From the NCBI RefSeq assembly GCF_014297445.1, contig NZ_JACORU010000006.1, positions 62,001 through 126,000 on the forward strand: a DNA stretch of 64,000 nt. The letters are read 5' to 3'. This document shows positions 35,282-46,242 of the stretch, one piece after another (the stretch's first letter is position 1; each line of letters starts with the position of its first letter). Below the pieces are notes generated by a model, which did no database searches, was not told where the DNA came from, and saw only the letters and a list, made by a program, of their open reading frames with translations. Both the position numbers and the translations under genes were made by a program. The DNA is from Ramlibacter albus (GTDB lineage: Bacteria; Pseudomonadota; Gammaproteobacteria; Burkholderiales; Burkholderiaceae_C).

Positions 35282-35755
35282 TCAATGGTCGTTCAGGGCG
35301 TTGTCCAGCGGCCGGAATTTCTCGTCGCCGACGGCGTCGCGGATCTTCGGCGCCACGGCCAGCAGGTCCTCGTAGCTGGTCGCCGCTTCCACGGCGAGGT
35401 TCAGGCGGAAGCCGCGCAGGCCGAGGCCGGCCGTCAGGGCCGTGGCGATCGGGTACGCCTCGGCGTAGCGCTCCTGCGGCGTGCGGTGCTTGTGGCGCTC
35501 GACCGCCTCCTGCTGCGCCACGGCGGCGGCCGCCTCGGCGCGGGTGCGGTCCGGCGCGACGTCGGCGATGAGGCCCAGCTCGAGCAGCTTGTCGGTGTCC
35601 TCGCGGGTCACCCCGGCCGCCGCCGTGGCGGCCAGGACGTCCTCGACGGTCCGCTTGCCATCGAACAGGATCAGCGCGGAGCGCTGGCGGGGGGTGAGCG
35701 CGACGGAGCGGTCCTTCAGGACGCGCTGGCCGGCTTCTGTCTTGGCGACGAGCAT
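35282..35755 (-). CDS. Unrecognised protein, 157 aa, paralogue of its downstream neighbour
   Basis: Begins MLVAKTEAGQRVLKDRSVAL and shares with the next gene the TPRQRSAL-ILFDGKR block, a charged linker and the C-terminal AYPIATALTAGLGLRGFRLN and EDLLAVAPKIRDAVGDEKFR blocks. The linker here is Ala/Gln-rich (AEAAAAVAQQEAVERHKHRT). The pair clearly arose by tandem duplication and has diverged. Separated from the second copy by 30 bases on the same strand; a terminator region lies upstream toward the MHS transporter. Confidence 0.8.
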   Translation of the reverse strand: MLVAKTEAGQRVLKDRSVALTPRQRSALILFDGKRTVEDVLAATAAAGVTREDTDKLLELGLIADVAPDRTRAEAAAAVAQQEAVERHKHRTPQERYAEAYPIATALTAGLGLRGFRLNLAVEAATSYEDLLAVAPKIRDAVGDEKFRPLDNALNDH

Positions 35756-35844
35756 GGTTTTGGCCTTACTGCTGGCTTACCAGACTGTGCACCCATGCAG
35801 TGCGTTTTGAATTGGGGTTTGCGCGATATGGATTGCGCAGGCGC

Positions 35845-35870
35845 AAAAAAGCCCGCCGAAGCGGGCTTTT
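35845..35870 (-). terminator. Rho-independent terminator after the MHS transporter
   Basis: AAAAGCCCGC and GCGGGCTTTT form a 10-base-pair stem with a CGAA loop; on the minus strand six T follow the stem. It is 20 bases past the transporter stop. Confidence 0.88.
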
Positions 35871-35890
35871 CGTTGCACGGAGGCAGCGCG

Positions 35891-37582
35891 TCAATCGTGC
35901 GCGTAGATGTCCACGTCCTTGGTTTCCTTCACGAACAGCATGCCGATCACGAAGGTGCCGGCGGCCACGATCACCGGGTACCACAGGCCGTAGAAGATGT
36001 CGCCCGTTGCGGCCACCATCGCGAAGGCGGTGGTGGGCAGCAGGCCGCCGAACCAGCCGTTGCCGATGTGGTACGGCAGGCTCATCGACGTGTAGCGGAT
36101 GCGCGTCGGGAACAGCTCGACCAGCATCGCCGCGATCGGGCCGTACACCATCGTCACCAGGATGACCAGGTAGACCAGGATGGCCAGCACCATCGGCTTG
36201 TTCATCTTGTCGGCGGTGGCCGGCTGCGACAGCCCGGCGGCCTTCACGCCATCGGCCACGGCCTTGCGGAACTCGGCCAGCGCCTTCGCGCTATCGGCCG
36301 AGAAACCGTGACCGGCTTCGTTCAGCGTCGCGGCGGGCGCCGTGAACGTCTTGTCGCCGATCTGGATCGTGGCCGGGCCGGTGCCGGCCTTGTTCTCATA
36401 CGGGACGTAGGCGGTCGACAGCGCGCGCTTGGCGATGTCGCACGAAGTGCGGAAGTCGATCTCGCGCGCGATCGGGCTGCCCTGGAACGAGCACTCCGCC
36501 GGGTTCGCCGTGACGACCACCTTGCTCTTCTGCTGCGCTTCCACGATCGCCGGGTTGGCGAACTTCAGCAGCATCGGGAACACCGTGAAGTAGGTCACCG
36601 CGGCCAGCAGGCAACCCGCCATGATGATCGGCTTGCGGCCGATGCGGTCGGACAGCGAACCGAACACGATGAAGAACGGCGTGCCGATGATCAGCGACGC
36701 GGCGATCAGCAGGTTGGCCGTGGTCACGTCCACCTTCGCGATCGTCGTCATGAAGAACAGCGCGTAGAACTGGCCCGAGTACCACACCACCGCCTGGCCG
36801 GCCGTGAGGCCGAGCAGCGCGAGGATCACGATCTTCAGGTTCTTCCACTGGCCGAAGGACTCGGTCAGCGGCGCCTTGGACGTGCGGCCCTGCGACTTCA
36901 TGCGCTGGAAGGCGGGCGACTCGTTCAGCGACAGCCGGATCCACACGGAGATGGCCAGCAGCAGGATCGAGACCAGGAAGGGGATGCGCCAGCCCCAGTC
37001 GGCGAAGTCCTTGGTGCCCAGCGACTCGCGCACGCCCAGGATCACCAGCAGCGACAGGAACAGGCCCAGCGTCGCGGTGGTCTGGATCCACGACGTGTAG
37101 GCGCCGCGCTTGCCGTGCGGTGCGTGCTCCGCGACGTACGTGGCCGCGCCGCCGTACTCGCCGCCGAGGGCCAGGCCCTGCAGCAGGCGCAGCACGATCA
37201 GGATGACCGGGGCCGCGATGCCGATGGACTTGTAGCCGGGCAGCAGGCCCACGATGAACGTCGACGCGCCCATGATCAGGATGGTGATCAGGAACGTGTA
37301 CTTGCGCCCGATCAGGTCGCCCAGGCGCCCGAACACGATGGCACCGAACGGCCGCACGAGGAAGCCGGCTGCGAAAGCGAGCAGCGCGAAGATGTAGGCC
37401 GACGTCGGGTCCAGGCCCGAGAAGAACTGCGCGCCGATGATCGCGGCGAGCGAGCCGTAGAGGTAGAAGTCGTACCACTCGAAGACCGTGCCGAGCGACG
37501 AGGCGAAGATGACCTTCTTCTCCTCGGCGGTCATCGGCGCGGACGCCGCGTTCGCGGCGGTTGCGCTGGATGCTGTTGCCAT
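35891..37582 (-). CDS. MHS-family MFS transporter (metabolite:H+ symporter)
   Basis: 563 residues from the ATG at 37582, which has GCAGGAG upstream; the open frame extends much further but without homology. Twelve-helix MFS of the MHS type: GTVFEWYDFYLYGSLAAIIG, RPFGAIVFGRLGDLIGRKYT, LRLLQGLALGGEYGGAATYV, then C-terminal SLSDRIGRKPIIMAG. A 120-residue hydrophilic insert (about 341-462), with two Cys and TIQIGDKTFTAPAATLNEAG, sits between helices of the second half. Transports an organic acid or osmolyte; ligand not predictable. Confidence 0.92.
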   Translation of the reverse strand: MATASSATAANAASAPMTAEEKKVIFASSLGTVFEWYDFYLYGSLAAIIGAQFFSGLDPTSAYIFALLAFAAGFLVRPFGAIVFGRLGDLIGRKYTFLITILIMGASTFIVGLLPGYKSIGIAAPVILIVLRLLQGLALGGEYGGAATYVAEHAPHGKRGAYTSWIQTTATLGLFLSLLVILGVRESLGTKDFADWGWRIPFLVSILLLAISVWIRLSLNESPAFQRMKSQGRTSKAPLTESFGQWKNLKIVILALLGLTAGQAVVWYSGQFYALFFMTTIAKVDVTTANLLIAASLIIGTPFFIVFGSLSDRIGRKPIIMAGCLLAAVTYFTVFPMLLKFANPAIVEAQQKSKVVVTANPAECSFQGSPIAREIDFRTSCDIAKRALSTAYVPYENKAGTGPATIQIGDKTFTAPAATLNEAGHGFSADSAKALAEFRKAVADGVKAAGLSQPATADKMNKPMVLAILVYLVILVTMVYGPIAAMLVELFPTRIRYTSMSLPYHIGNGWFGGLLPTTAFAMVAATGDIFYGLWYPVIVAAGTFVIGMLFVKETKDVDIYAHD

Positions 37583-37698
37583 GTGTGATGTCTCCTGCTT
37601 GGAATGAAGCAAGGGCAGTCTTGGAAGAGCGTCTGACGCAGAACTGACGCGCAGCGCCGATGAAACATCTTTCAGGGCAAGCCCTGATAGGGCTATCC

Positions 37699-39771
37699 CT
37701 AGGCTTGTGGCGCCACGGCCGGCTTCGGTGCCGTGACGAGGCTCACGAGCACCGTCACCGCGAAGCCCACAGGCACGCCGAACACGCCCGCCGAAAGCGG
37801 CTGGATGCCGAACCACAGCGACTGGCCCGGCGGCAAGCCGAGGTTCGCGCGCACGCCGGGCACGTTCACGAGCATGTAGTACACCGTGACGCCGAGCCCG
37901 GCGAGCATGCCGGCAACAGCCGCGCCGGCGCTCGTGCGCGCCCAGAAGATGCCCAGCACCATCGCCGGCACGAAGGCCGATGCCGCGAGCGAGAACGACG
38001 CGGACACGAGCGGCAGGATCTCCGCGGGCTTGAGCGAAGCCACCATCGCCGCGACCATGGCGACCGCGAGCAGCGCGAACTTCGACAGGATCACGCGCTG
38101 CTCCGGCGTGACGTGCGGGTTGATCTCGTGGCAGTACACGTCGCGCACGAGCGCGTTGCTGATCGTCAGCAGCAGGCCGTCGGCCGTGGAGAGCGCGGCC
38201 GCGAGTCCGCCCGCGGCGACGAGGCCCGAGATGACGTAAGGCAAGCCGCCGACCTCGGGCGTCGCCAGCATGATGATGTCCGCACCCAGCTTGATCTCGC
38301 CCCATTGGACGGTGCGGTCGCCGTTGATGTCGGAAACGGAGATCAGCGACGGGTCCACCTTGGCCCACTGCGCCATCCAGGCGGGCAGCGCGTCGAAGCT
38401 GCTGCCCACGAGGTTGTTCATTACCTCGAACTTCACGAGCGTGGCGAGCGCCGGCGCACTCACATAGACGACCGCGATGAAGAACAGCGACCAAGCAACC
38501 GAAGCGCGCGCGGTCGCGACGTTCGGGGTGGTGTAGTAGCGCGTGAGCAGGTGCGGCAGCCCCGCCGTGCCCACCATGAGGCAGAACATGAGCGCCAGGA
38601 AGTTCAGGCGCGTCGTGTTGAACGCGTCCTGCTCCTCGGGCGTGCCGTTCGGGTCGCCGGCATACGGGCGCACGTGGGCCGGCATGCCGCCCAGCGGCTT
38701 GGCGCGCTCGTAGCTCTCGTTCATCTGCCGCGTCCACAGGTCGCGCGCGGACTGCACGTCCTTCGGCAGCGCGGCGAGGTCGCGGTTGGCCTGCACGATC
38801 AGCGCCGAATCCGCACTGTTGGCCTTCAGGCGCCGGATGCGGTCCTGCGCCGCCGTGCGCTCGCGCTGCAGCGAACCTTCGATGTCGCGCAGCTTGGACT
38901 CGTACTCCTGTGCGCGCCTGAGGAACGCGGCGCGCACCTCCTGCTCGGCCGGGTCGTTCGCGAGCCGCTTTTCCAGCTCGGTGATCTTGTTCAGCTGTTC
39001 CCCGTAGACGAGCGGGGCGAGCGGGTTGCCCAGCTGCTTGTACGCCAGCCACGAGACGGGGATGAGGAAGGCGAGCAGCAGCACCACGTACTGCGCGACC
39101 TGCGTCCACGTGATCGCCCGCATGCCGCCGAGGAACGAGCAGAGCAGCACGCCGCCAAGGCCCAGCAGGATGCCGAGCTCGAACTGCACGCCTGTGAGGC
39201 GCGATGCGATCAGCCCGATGCCGTAGATCTGCGCCACGACATAGGTGAACGAGCACACCACCGCGGCGAACGCCGCGATCACGCGCGGCCAGCGGCCGCC
39301 GTAGCGCACGCTGAAGTAGTCCGGCACGGTGTAGAGATTGAGCTTGCGCAGGTGCGGCGCAACGAGCAGCGCCACGAGGCAGAAGCCGCCGGTCCACCCC
39401 AGCACGTACGCCAGCCCGCCCGATTGCCCTTCGCTGCCCGAGAAGCCCTGCAGGTACAGCCCGCCGGCCATGCTGATGAACGAAGCCGCGCTCATCCAGT
39501 CCGCCGCCGCCGCCATGCCGTTGTACATGGGCGGGATGCGGCGGCCCGCCACGTAGTACTCCTCCGGGTCGGTCGTGCGGCCGTAGATGCCGATCGCCGC
39601 GTACATCATCACCGTGGAGAACAGGAAGATCGGCCCCAGCCAGATGCGCGAGACGCCGCTGCGCTCGGCCCACGCGAGCAGGCCGAGGAACATGAGGAAG
39701 CCGATGACGAACGACGCGAAGATGCGATGCAGCCGCCGCTCGTAGACGACGTACTTCGGCAGCCTAGCCAT
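37699..39771 (-). CDS. Sodium/solute symporter large subunit (VC_2705-like, ActP-related)
   Basis: 690 residues from MARLPKYVVYERRLHRIFAS. SSS-family helices are recognisable (FSTVMMYAAIGIYGRTTDPE, ADWMSAASFISMAGGLYLQG, VSGLVAAGGLAAALSTADG). Between helices lies a hydrophilic, coiled-coil-like insert (about 257-365; KITELEKRLANDPAEQEVRA, then SKLRDIEGSLQRERTAAQDR) not found in E. coli ActP. It starts 8 bases before the end of the small-subunit gene, so the two are co-translated. Monocarboxylate such as acetate is the likely ligand type. Confidence 0.9.
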   Translation of the reverse strand: MARLPKYVVYERRLHRIFASFVIGFLMFLGLLAWAERSGVSRIWLGPIFLFSTVMMYAAIGIYGRTTDPEEYYVAGRRIPPMYNGMAAAADWMSAASFISMAGGLYLQGFSGSEGQSGGLAYVLGWTGGFCLVALLVAPHLRKLNLYTVPDYFSVRYGGRWPRVIAAFAAVVCSFTYVVAQIYGIGLIASRLTGVQFELGILLGLGGVLLCSFLGGMRAITWTQVAQYVVLLLAFLIPVSWLAYKQLGNPLAPLVYGEQLNKITELEKRLANDPAEQEVRAAFLRRAQEYESKLRDIEGSLQRERTAAQDRIRRLKANSADSALIVQANRDLAALPKDVQSARDLWTRQMNESYERAKPLGGMPAHVRPYAGDPNGTPEEQDAFNTTRLNFLALMFCLMVGTAGLPHLLTRYYTTPNVATARASVAWSLFFIAVVYVSAPALATLVKFEVMNNLVGSSFDALPAWMAQWAKVDPSLISVSDINGDRTVQWGEIKLGADIIMLATPEVGGLPYVISGLVAAGGLAAALSTADGLLLTISNALVRDVYCHEINPHVTPEQRVILSKFALLAVAMVAAMVASLKPAEILPLVSASFSLAASAFVPAMVLGIFWARTSAGAAVAGMLAGLGVTVYYMLVNVPGVRANLGLPPGQSLWFGIQPLSAGVFGVPVGFAVTVLVSLVTAPKPAVAPQA

Positions 39772-40042
39772 CGCCTTCTTCGTCCGCGATGGAGTCCTCG
39801 GGCGCGAGCCGCGCCATCGCCCATGCATAAATGGCGACGATGGCGATGAAGGCGATCAGCGCGCCCTGCGCCGCCACCCAATAGCCGAACTGCCAGGCAC
39901 CGACGGCGAACTGCAGGTCCCGCGCGAAGAACAGCGTGCCGAAGCTCACCAGCGCCCACACGGCCAGCAGCACGGCCTTCAGCCGCAACACGCGCGGGTC
40001 GTGCTTTTCCAGGACGTCGGGGGCCGCCATGGCACGGATCAT
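39764..40042 (-). CDS. Symporter small subunit, DUF4212
   Basis: 92 residues with two hydrophobic helices (VLLAVWALVSFGTLFFA and AAQGALIAFIAIVAIYAWAM) joined by a short FAVGAWQFGYW loop: the pattern of DUF4212 proteins, which partner VC_2705-type symporters. An alternative ATG four codons later (40030) is equally plausible. Coupled to the large subunit by an 8-base overlap. Confidence 0.9.
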   Translation of the reverse strand: MIRAMAAPDVLEKHDPRVLRLKAVLLAVWALVSFGTLFFARDLQFAVGAWQFGYWVAAQGALIAFIAIVAIYAWAMARLAPEDSIADEEGDG

Positions 40043-40072
40043 CTCATCCGTGCTGCATGGCGTCCATTGGGG

Positions 40073-42466
<2,394 letters not shown>

Positions 42467-42610
42467 GGGAAAGCTCCGGAAGTTGAAACCTGCTGCGCGC
42501 GCGCGTATGCCAGCGAGCTTTCTCGTTGTTCTTCTCGGCTGTGGCGTGGCATCGGGAGGGCGCGTGAATTCGGATAATTGGGGCGGATTGTACGAACTTC
42601 ACACTATTCC

Positions 42611-43432
42611 ATGCACACCCGAACGGTCTTCTTCATCTCCGACGGCACCGGCATCACGGCCGAGACTTTCGGCAACGCTATCCTCGCGCAGTTCGAGATC
42701 AAGCCGAGGCACGTGCGGCTGCCCTTCATCGACACCGTGGACAAGGCCCACCAGGTCGTGCGGCAGGTCAACCATGTGGCGGAGCTGGAGGGCCGGCGGC
42801 CGATCGTGTTCACCACGCTGGTGAACGTCGAAGTGCTGCAGGTCATCGAGACCGAGTGCCGTGCCATGGTGCTGGACACCTTCGGCACCTTCGTGCGCCC
42901 GCTGGAGATCGAGCTGGGCATGAAGTCGAGCCACCGCGTGGGCCGCTTCTCCGACGTGAGCAAGAGCAAGGAGTACCACGACCGCATCGAGGCCATCAAC
43001 TTCAGCCTGGCGCACGACGACGGGCAGAGCAACCGGGACCTCGAGGCCGCCGACGTCATCCTCGTGGGCGTCAGCCGCAGCGGCAAGACGCCGACGTCGC
43101 TCTACCTCGCCATGCAGCACGGCCTGAAGGCCGCGAACTACCCGCTCATCCCGGAAGACTTCGACCGCAAGCAGCTGCCCACCGCACTGGCCCCGCATCG
43201 CAAGAAGATCTTCGGGCTGACCATCCAGCCGGAGCGGCTGGCTGAAGTGCGCAACGAGCGGCGTCCGAACTCGCGCTATGCATCGCTGGAGAACTGCCGC
43301 GCCGAAGTGGCCGAGGCGGAAGCGATGATGCGTCGCGAAGGCATCCGGTGGCTGTCCACCACCACCAAATCGATCGAAGAGATCGCCACGACGATCCTGC
43401 AGGAGATCCGGCCCGAGCGGCTGGAGTACTGA
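42611..43432 (+). CDS. ppsR: PEP synthase regulatory protein (bifunctional Pi-dependent kinase/phosphatase)
   Basis: 273 residues from [20 protein letters not shown], the DUF299 signature. The P-loop is [19 protein letters not shown] near residue 155. It phosphorylates PpsA with ADP and reactivates it with Pi. Gene pairing with ppsA supports the substrate assignment over pyruvate phosphate dikinase. Confidence 0.96.
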   Translation: MHTRTVFFISDGTGITAETFGNAILAQFEIKPRHVRLPFIDTVDKAHQVVRQVNHVAELEGRRPIVFTTLVNVEVLQVIETECRAMVLDTFGTFVRPLEIELGMKSSHRVGRFSDVSKSKEYHDRIEAINFSLAHDDGQSNRDLEAADVILVGVSRSGKTPTSLYLAMQHGLKAANYPLIPEDFDRKQLPTALAPHRKKIFGLTIQPERLAEVRNERRPNSRYASLENCRAEVAEAEAMMRREGIRWLSTTTKSIEEIATTILQEIRPERLEY

Positions 43433-43539
43433 CGCTCAACCAATCGCGGCCATTGGGCCAATCAATCGGCCGTGCCTCGCCACGCCCATAGAATAGAGCC
43501 TGTCAATCGACATCAACACAACCATAGAGGTACTCAACA

Positions 43540-44112
43540 ATGTCCCTGATCAACCAGCAAGTCCCCGAGTTCACCGCCACCGCGTACCACAAGGGCAAGT
43601 TCGTCCCGGTCACGCAGGACAACTTCAAGGGCAAGTGGTCGGTCGTGGTGTTCTACCCGGCGGACTTCACGTTCGTGTGCCCCACCGAGCTGGGCGACCT
43701 GGCCGACAACTACGCCGAGTTCCAGAAGCTGGGCGTGGAGATCTACGGCGTGTCCACCGACACCCACTTCACGCACAAGGCGTGGCACGACACGTCCGAC
43801 ACCATCAAGAAGGTGCAGTACCCGCTCGTGGGCGACCCGAGCCACCAGCTCGCGCGCTTCTTCCAGGTGCTGATCACCGAAGGCGAGGACACGGGCCTGG
43901 CGCTGCGCGGCACGTTCGTGATCGACCCCGAGGGCCGCATCAAGACGATCGAAGTGCACGACAACGGCATCGGCCGGGACGCGAAGGAAACGCTGCGCCG
44001 CGTTAGGGCCGCGCAGTACATCGCCGCGCACCCGGGTGAAGTCTGCCCGGCGAAGTGGGAGCAAGGCGCCGAGACGCTCAAGCCTTCGCTCGACCTGGTC
44101 GGCAAGATCTAA
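43540..44112 (+). CDS. ahpC: Alkyl hydroperoxide reductase subunit C
   Basis: 190 residues. Peroxidatic Cys in the [20 protein letters not shown] segment near residue 47 and resolving Cys in [18 protein letters not shown] near residue 167, as in typical 2-Cys peroxiredoxins. The start lies about 100 bases past ppsR; a weak -10 TAGAAT (43489-43494) is visible, but I could not confirm an OxyR site. Paired with ahpF, 24 bases downstream. Confidence 0.98.
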   Translation: MSLINQQVPEFTATAYHKGKFVPVTQDNFKGKWSVVVFYPADFTFVCPTELGDLADNYAEFQKLGVEIYGVSTDTHFTHKAWHDTSDTIKKVQYPLVGDPSHQLARFFQVLITEGEDTGLALRGTFVIDPEGRIKTIEVHDNGIGRDAKETLRRVRAAQYIAAHPGEVCPAKWEQGAETLKPSLDLVGKI

Positions 44113-44136
44113 ACGTTCCAAAGGAGAAGTTGCTCG

Positions 44137-45681
44137 ATGCTCGACGCCAGCCTGAAGGCCCAACTGGCCAGCTACCTGGAACGCATCACGCAGCCGGTGG
44201 AACTGGCGGCGTCGCTCGACGACACGCCTGCTTCCGCCGAGATGCGGGCGCTCCTGAAGGACATCGCGGAGGCATCTCCGCGCATCACCGTCACCGAAAC
44301 GCAGGGCGGGCCGCACCGCACGCCCTCGTTCTCGGTGAACCGCCCGGGCGAGAACACCGGCGTTCGTTTCGCCGGCCTGCCGATGGGCCATGAATTCACT
44401 TCGCTCGTGCTGGCCTTGCTGCAAGTGGGCGGTTATCCGCCAAAGGTGGAGCAGGCGCTGCTGGAGCAGATCCGCGCGCTCGACACCGACCTCGAATTCG
44501 AGGTGTACGTCTCGCTCACCTGCCACAACTGCCCGGACGTCGTGCAGGCGCTGAACCTGATGGCGGTGCAGAACCCGCGCATCAAGGCGACGATGATCGA
44601 AGGCGGCCTGTTCCAGGACGAGATCGCCGAGCGGCAGGTCATGGGCGTGCCCACCGTGTTCCTCAACGGCACGATGTTCGGCTCCGGCCGCATGAGCCTG
44701 GAAGAGATCGTCGCGAAGGTGGACCAGGGCGCGGTCGCTCGCGAGGCCGCGAAGATCGGCGACAAGCCGCCCTTCGATGTGCTCATCGTCGGTGGCGGCC
44801 CCGCGGGCGCCGCAGCCGCCGTGTATGCCGCGCGCAAGGGCATCCGCACGGGCATCGCGTCCGAGCGTTTCGGCGGCCAGGTGCTGGACACGCTGGGCAT
44901 CGAGAACTTCGTCTCCATCAAGGAAACCGAAGGCCCGAAGTTCGCGCTGGCGCTGGAAGAACACGTACGCCACTACGACGTGGACATCATGAACCTGCAG
45001 CGCGCCAAGGCCCTGAAGGCCGGCGAGCTGATCGAGGTGGAATTGGAAAGCGGTGCGTCGCTCAAGGCGAAGAGCGTTGTCATCACAACCGGCGCGCGCT
45101 GGCGCAAGCTGGGCGTGCCAGGGGAGGAGCAGTACCGCAACAAGGGCGTGGCCTACTGCCCGCACTGCGACGGCCCGCTCTTCAAGGGCAAGCGCGTGGC
45201 GGTGGTCGGCGGCGGCAACTCCGGGGTGGAGGCGGCGATCGACCTCGCGGGGATCGTGGCGCATGTCACGCTGATCGAGTTCGGCGAGCAGCTGCGCGCG
45301 GACGCCGTGCTGCAGCAGAAACTCGCGACGCTGCCGAACGTGACGACGGTCCTCAACGCCCAGACGACCGAAGTCACCGGCGACGGCCAACGCGTGAACG
45401 GCCTCGTCTACAAGGACCGTGCGAGCGGCGAGGAACAGCGCGTCGAACTTGAAGGTGTGTTCGTGCAGATCGGCCTCGTGCCCAACACCGAATGGCTCAA
45501 GGGCTCGGTGGACCTATCGCGCCACGGCGAGATCGTGGTCGACGCGAAGGGCCAGACCTCGATCCCCGGCGTGTTTGCCGCGGGCGATGCGACGACGGTG
45601 CCGTTCAAGCAGATCATCATCGCCGCGGGCGAAGGTGCGAAGGCGGCGCTCGGGGCTTTCGACTACCTCATCCGCAGTTAG
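44137..45681 (+). CDS. ahpF: Alkyl hydroperoxide reductase subunit F
   Basis: 514 residues with AAGGAG before the start. N-terminal double-thioredoxin domain with the redox CHNC in [17 protein letters not shown] (near residue 129), then a thioredoxin-reductase module: FAD motif [20 protein letters not shown], second CxxC in [16 protein letters not shown] motif [19 protein letters not shown] and a C-terminal [19 protein letters not shown]. It passes electrons from NADH to AhpC. Confidence 0.98.
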   Translation: MLDASLKAQLASYLERITQPVELAASLDDTPASAEMRALLKDIAEASPRITVTETQGGPHRTPSFSVNRPGENTGVRFAGLPMGHEFTSLVLALLQVGGYPPKVEQALLEQIRALDTDLEFEVYVSLTCHNCPDVVQALNLMAVQNPRIKATMIEGGLFQDEIAERQVMGVPTVFLNGTMFGSGRMSLEEIVAKVDQGAVAREAAKIGDKPPFDVLIVGGGPAGAAAAVYAARKGIRTGIASERFGGQVLDTLGIENFVSIKETEGPKFALALEEHVRHYDVDIMNLQRAKALKAGELIEVELESGASLKAKSVVITTGARWRKLGVPGEEQYRNKGVAYCPHCDGPLFKGKRVAVVGGGNSGVEAAIDLAGIVAHVTLIEFGEQLRADAVLQQKLATLPNVTTVLNAQTTEVTGDGQRVNGLVYKDRASGEEQRVELEGVFVQIGLVPNTEWLKGSVDLSRHGEIVVDAKGQTSIPGVFAAGDATTVPFKQIIIAAGEGAKAALGAFDYLIRS

Positions 45682-45688
45682 TCGTTAC

Positions 45689-45723
45689 CATGGCCGGATA
45701 ACTCCAAAGGAGATCCGGCCATG
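45689..45723 (+). promoter_or_regulatory. Hairpin burying SD and start codon of bacterioferritin
   Basis: CATGGCCGGAT (45689-45699) is perfectly complementary to ATCCGGCCATG (45713-45723), whose last three bases are the bfr AUG. Inside it CTCC (45702-45705) pairs with GGAG (45709-45712), the Shine-Dalgarno, around an AAA loop, with a two-base bulge. So 15 base pairs cover both SD and AUG. No T run follows, so it is not a terminator. It could make bfr translation conditional on temperature, an sRNA or ribosome movement. The 5' arm also contains AUG GCC GGA UAA, a three-codon frame. Confidence 0.7.
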
Positions 45724-46203
45724 CAAGGCGATCCGCAAGTCATCCAGCACCTGCAGGCCCAGCTCAGGAACGAGCTCACGGCCACCAACCAGTACTTCCT
45801 GCACTACCGCATCCTCAAGCACTGGGGCTTCGAGAAGCTCGCGAAGAAGGAGTACGAGGAGTCGATCGGCGAGATGAAGCACGCCGACCGGCTGATGGAG
45901 CGCATCCTCATGCTCGATGGCCTGCCCAACCTGCAGGACCTGGGCAAGCTGATGGTGGGCGAGGACGTGCCGGAGATCCTCAACGCCGACCTGCAGAGCG
46001 AGCGCGGTGCACAGGCCACCATCAAGGCCGGCATCTCGCAATGCGAGGCGTCCGGCGACTACGTCTCCCGCGAGATCCTGCAGCACATCCTCGAGGACAC
46101 CGAGGAGCACATCGACTACCTCGAGACCCAGCTGGACCTGCTGGCCAAGGTCGGCCTGCAGAACTACCTGCAATCGGCCATGGGCGACGCCGGCGAAAGC
46201 TAA
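45721..46203 (+). CDS. bfr: Bacterioferritin
   Basis: 160 residues beginning MQGDPQVIQHLQAQLRNELT. Four-helix ferritin fold with ferroxidase Glu/His in NELTATNQYFLHYRILKHWG, EYEESIGEMKHADRLMERIL and HILEDTEEHIDYLETQLDLL, and the heme-ligating Met near residue 52 in RILMLDGLPNLQDLGKL. Stores iron. 40 bases after ahpF; its start is enclosed in a hairpin. Bfd, its reductant partner, is encoded 3 kb further on. Confidence 0.97.
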   Translation: MQGDPQVIQHLQAQLRNELTATNQYFLHYRILKHWGFEKLAKKEYEESIGEMKHADRLMERILMLDGLPNLQDLGKLMVGEDVPEILNADLQSERGAQATIKAGISQCEASGDYVSREILQHILEDTEEHIDYLETQLDLLAKVGLQNYLQSAMGDAGES

Positions 46204-46221
46204 ATGAGATAGATTCGCATT
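46203..46221. promoter_or_regulatory. Fur-box-like site upstream of the siderophore receptor
   Basis: AATGAGATAGATTCGCATT is an imperfect palindrome (AATGAGA/TCGCATT arms) matching the AATGAGAATnATTCTCATT pattern I know for beta-proteobacterial Fur sites. It starts on the last base of the bfr stop and lies 22-40 bases before the receptor start. Confidence 0.7.
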
Positions 46222-46242
46222 TGCAGCTAGAATCGGCTGCAA

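Noticed and set aside
37583-39673. N-terminal extension of the MHS transporter frame across the symporter gene
   Set aside because: The extension is a shifted reading of the symporter; MATASS at 37582 has an SD and starts the homology.
43433-43539. OxyR binding site before ahpC
   Set aside because: A few ATAG/AATAG words are present but the four-element spaced ATAG/CTAT pattern is not convincing.
45689-45723. Hairpin before bfr as the ahpF terminator
   Set aside because: No T run follows the stem, and the stem contains the bfr AUG, so regulation of translation fits better.
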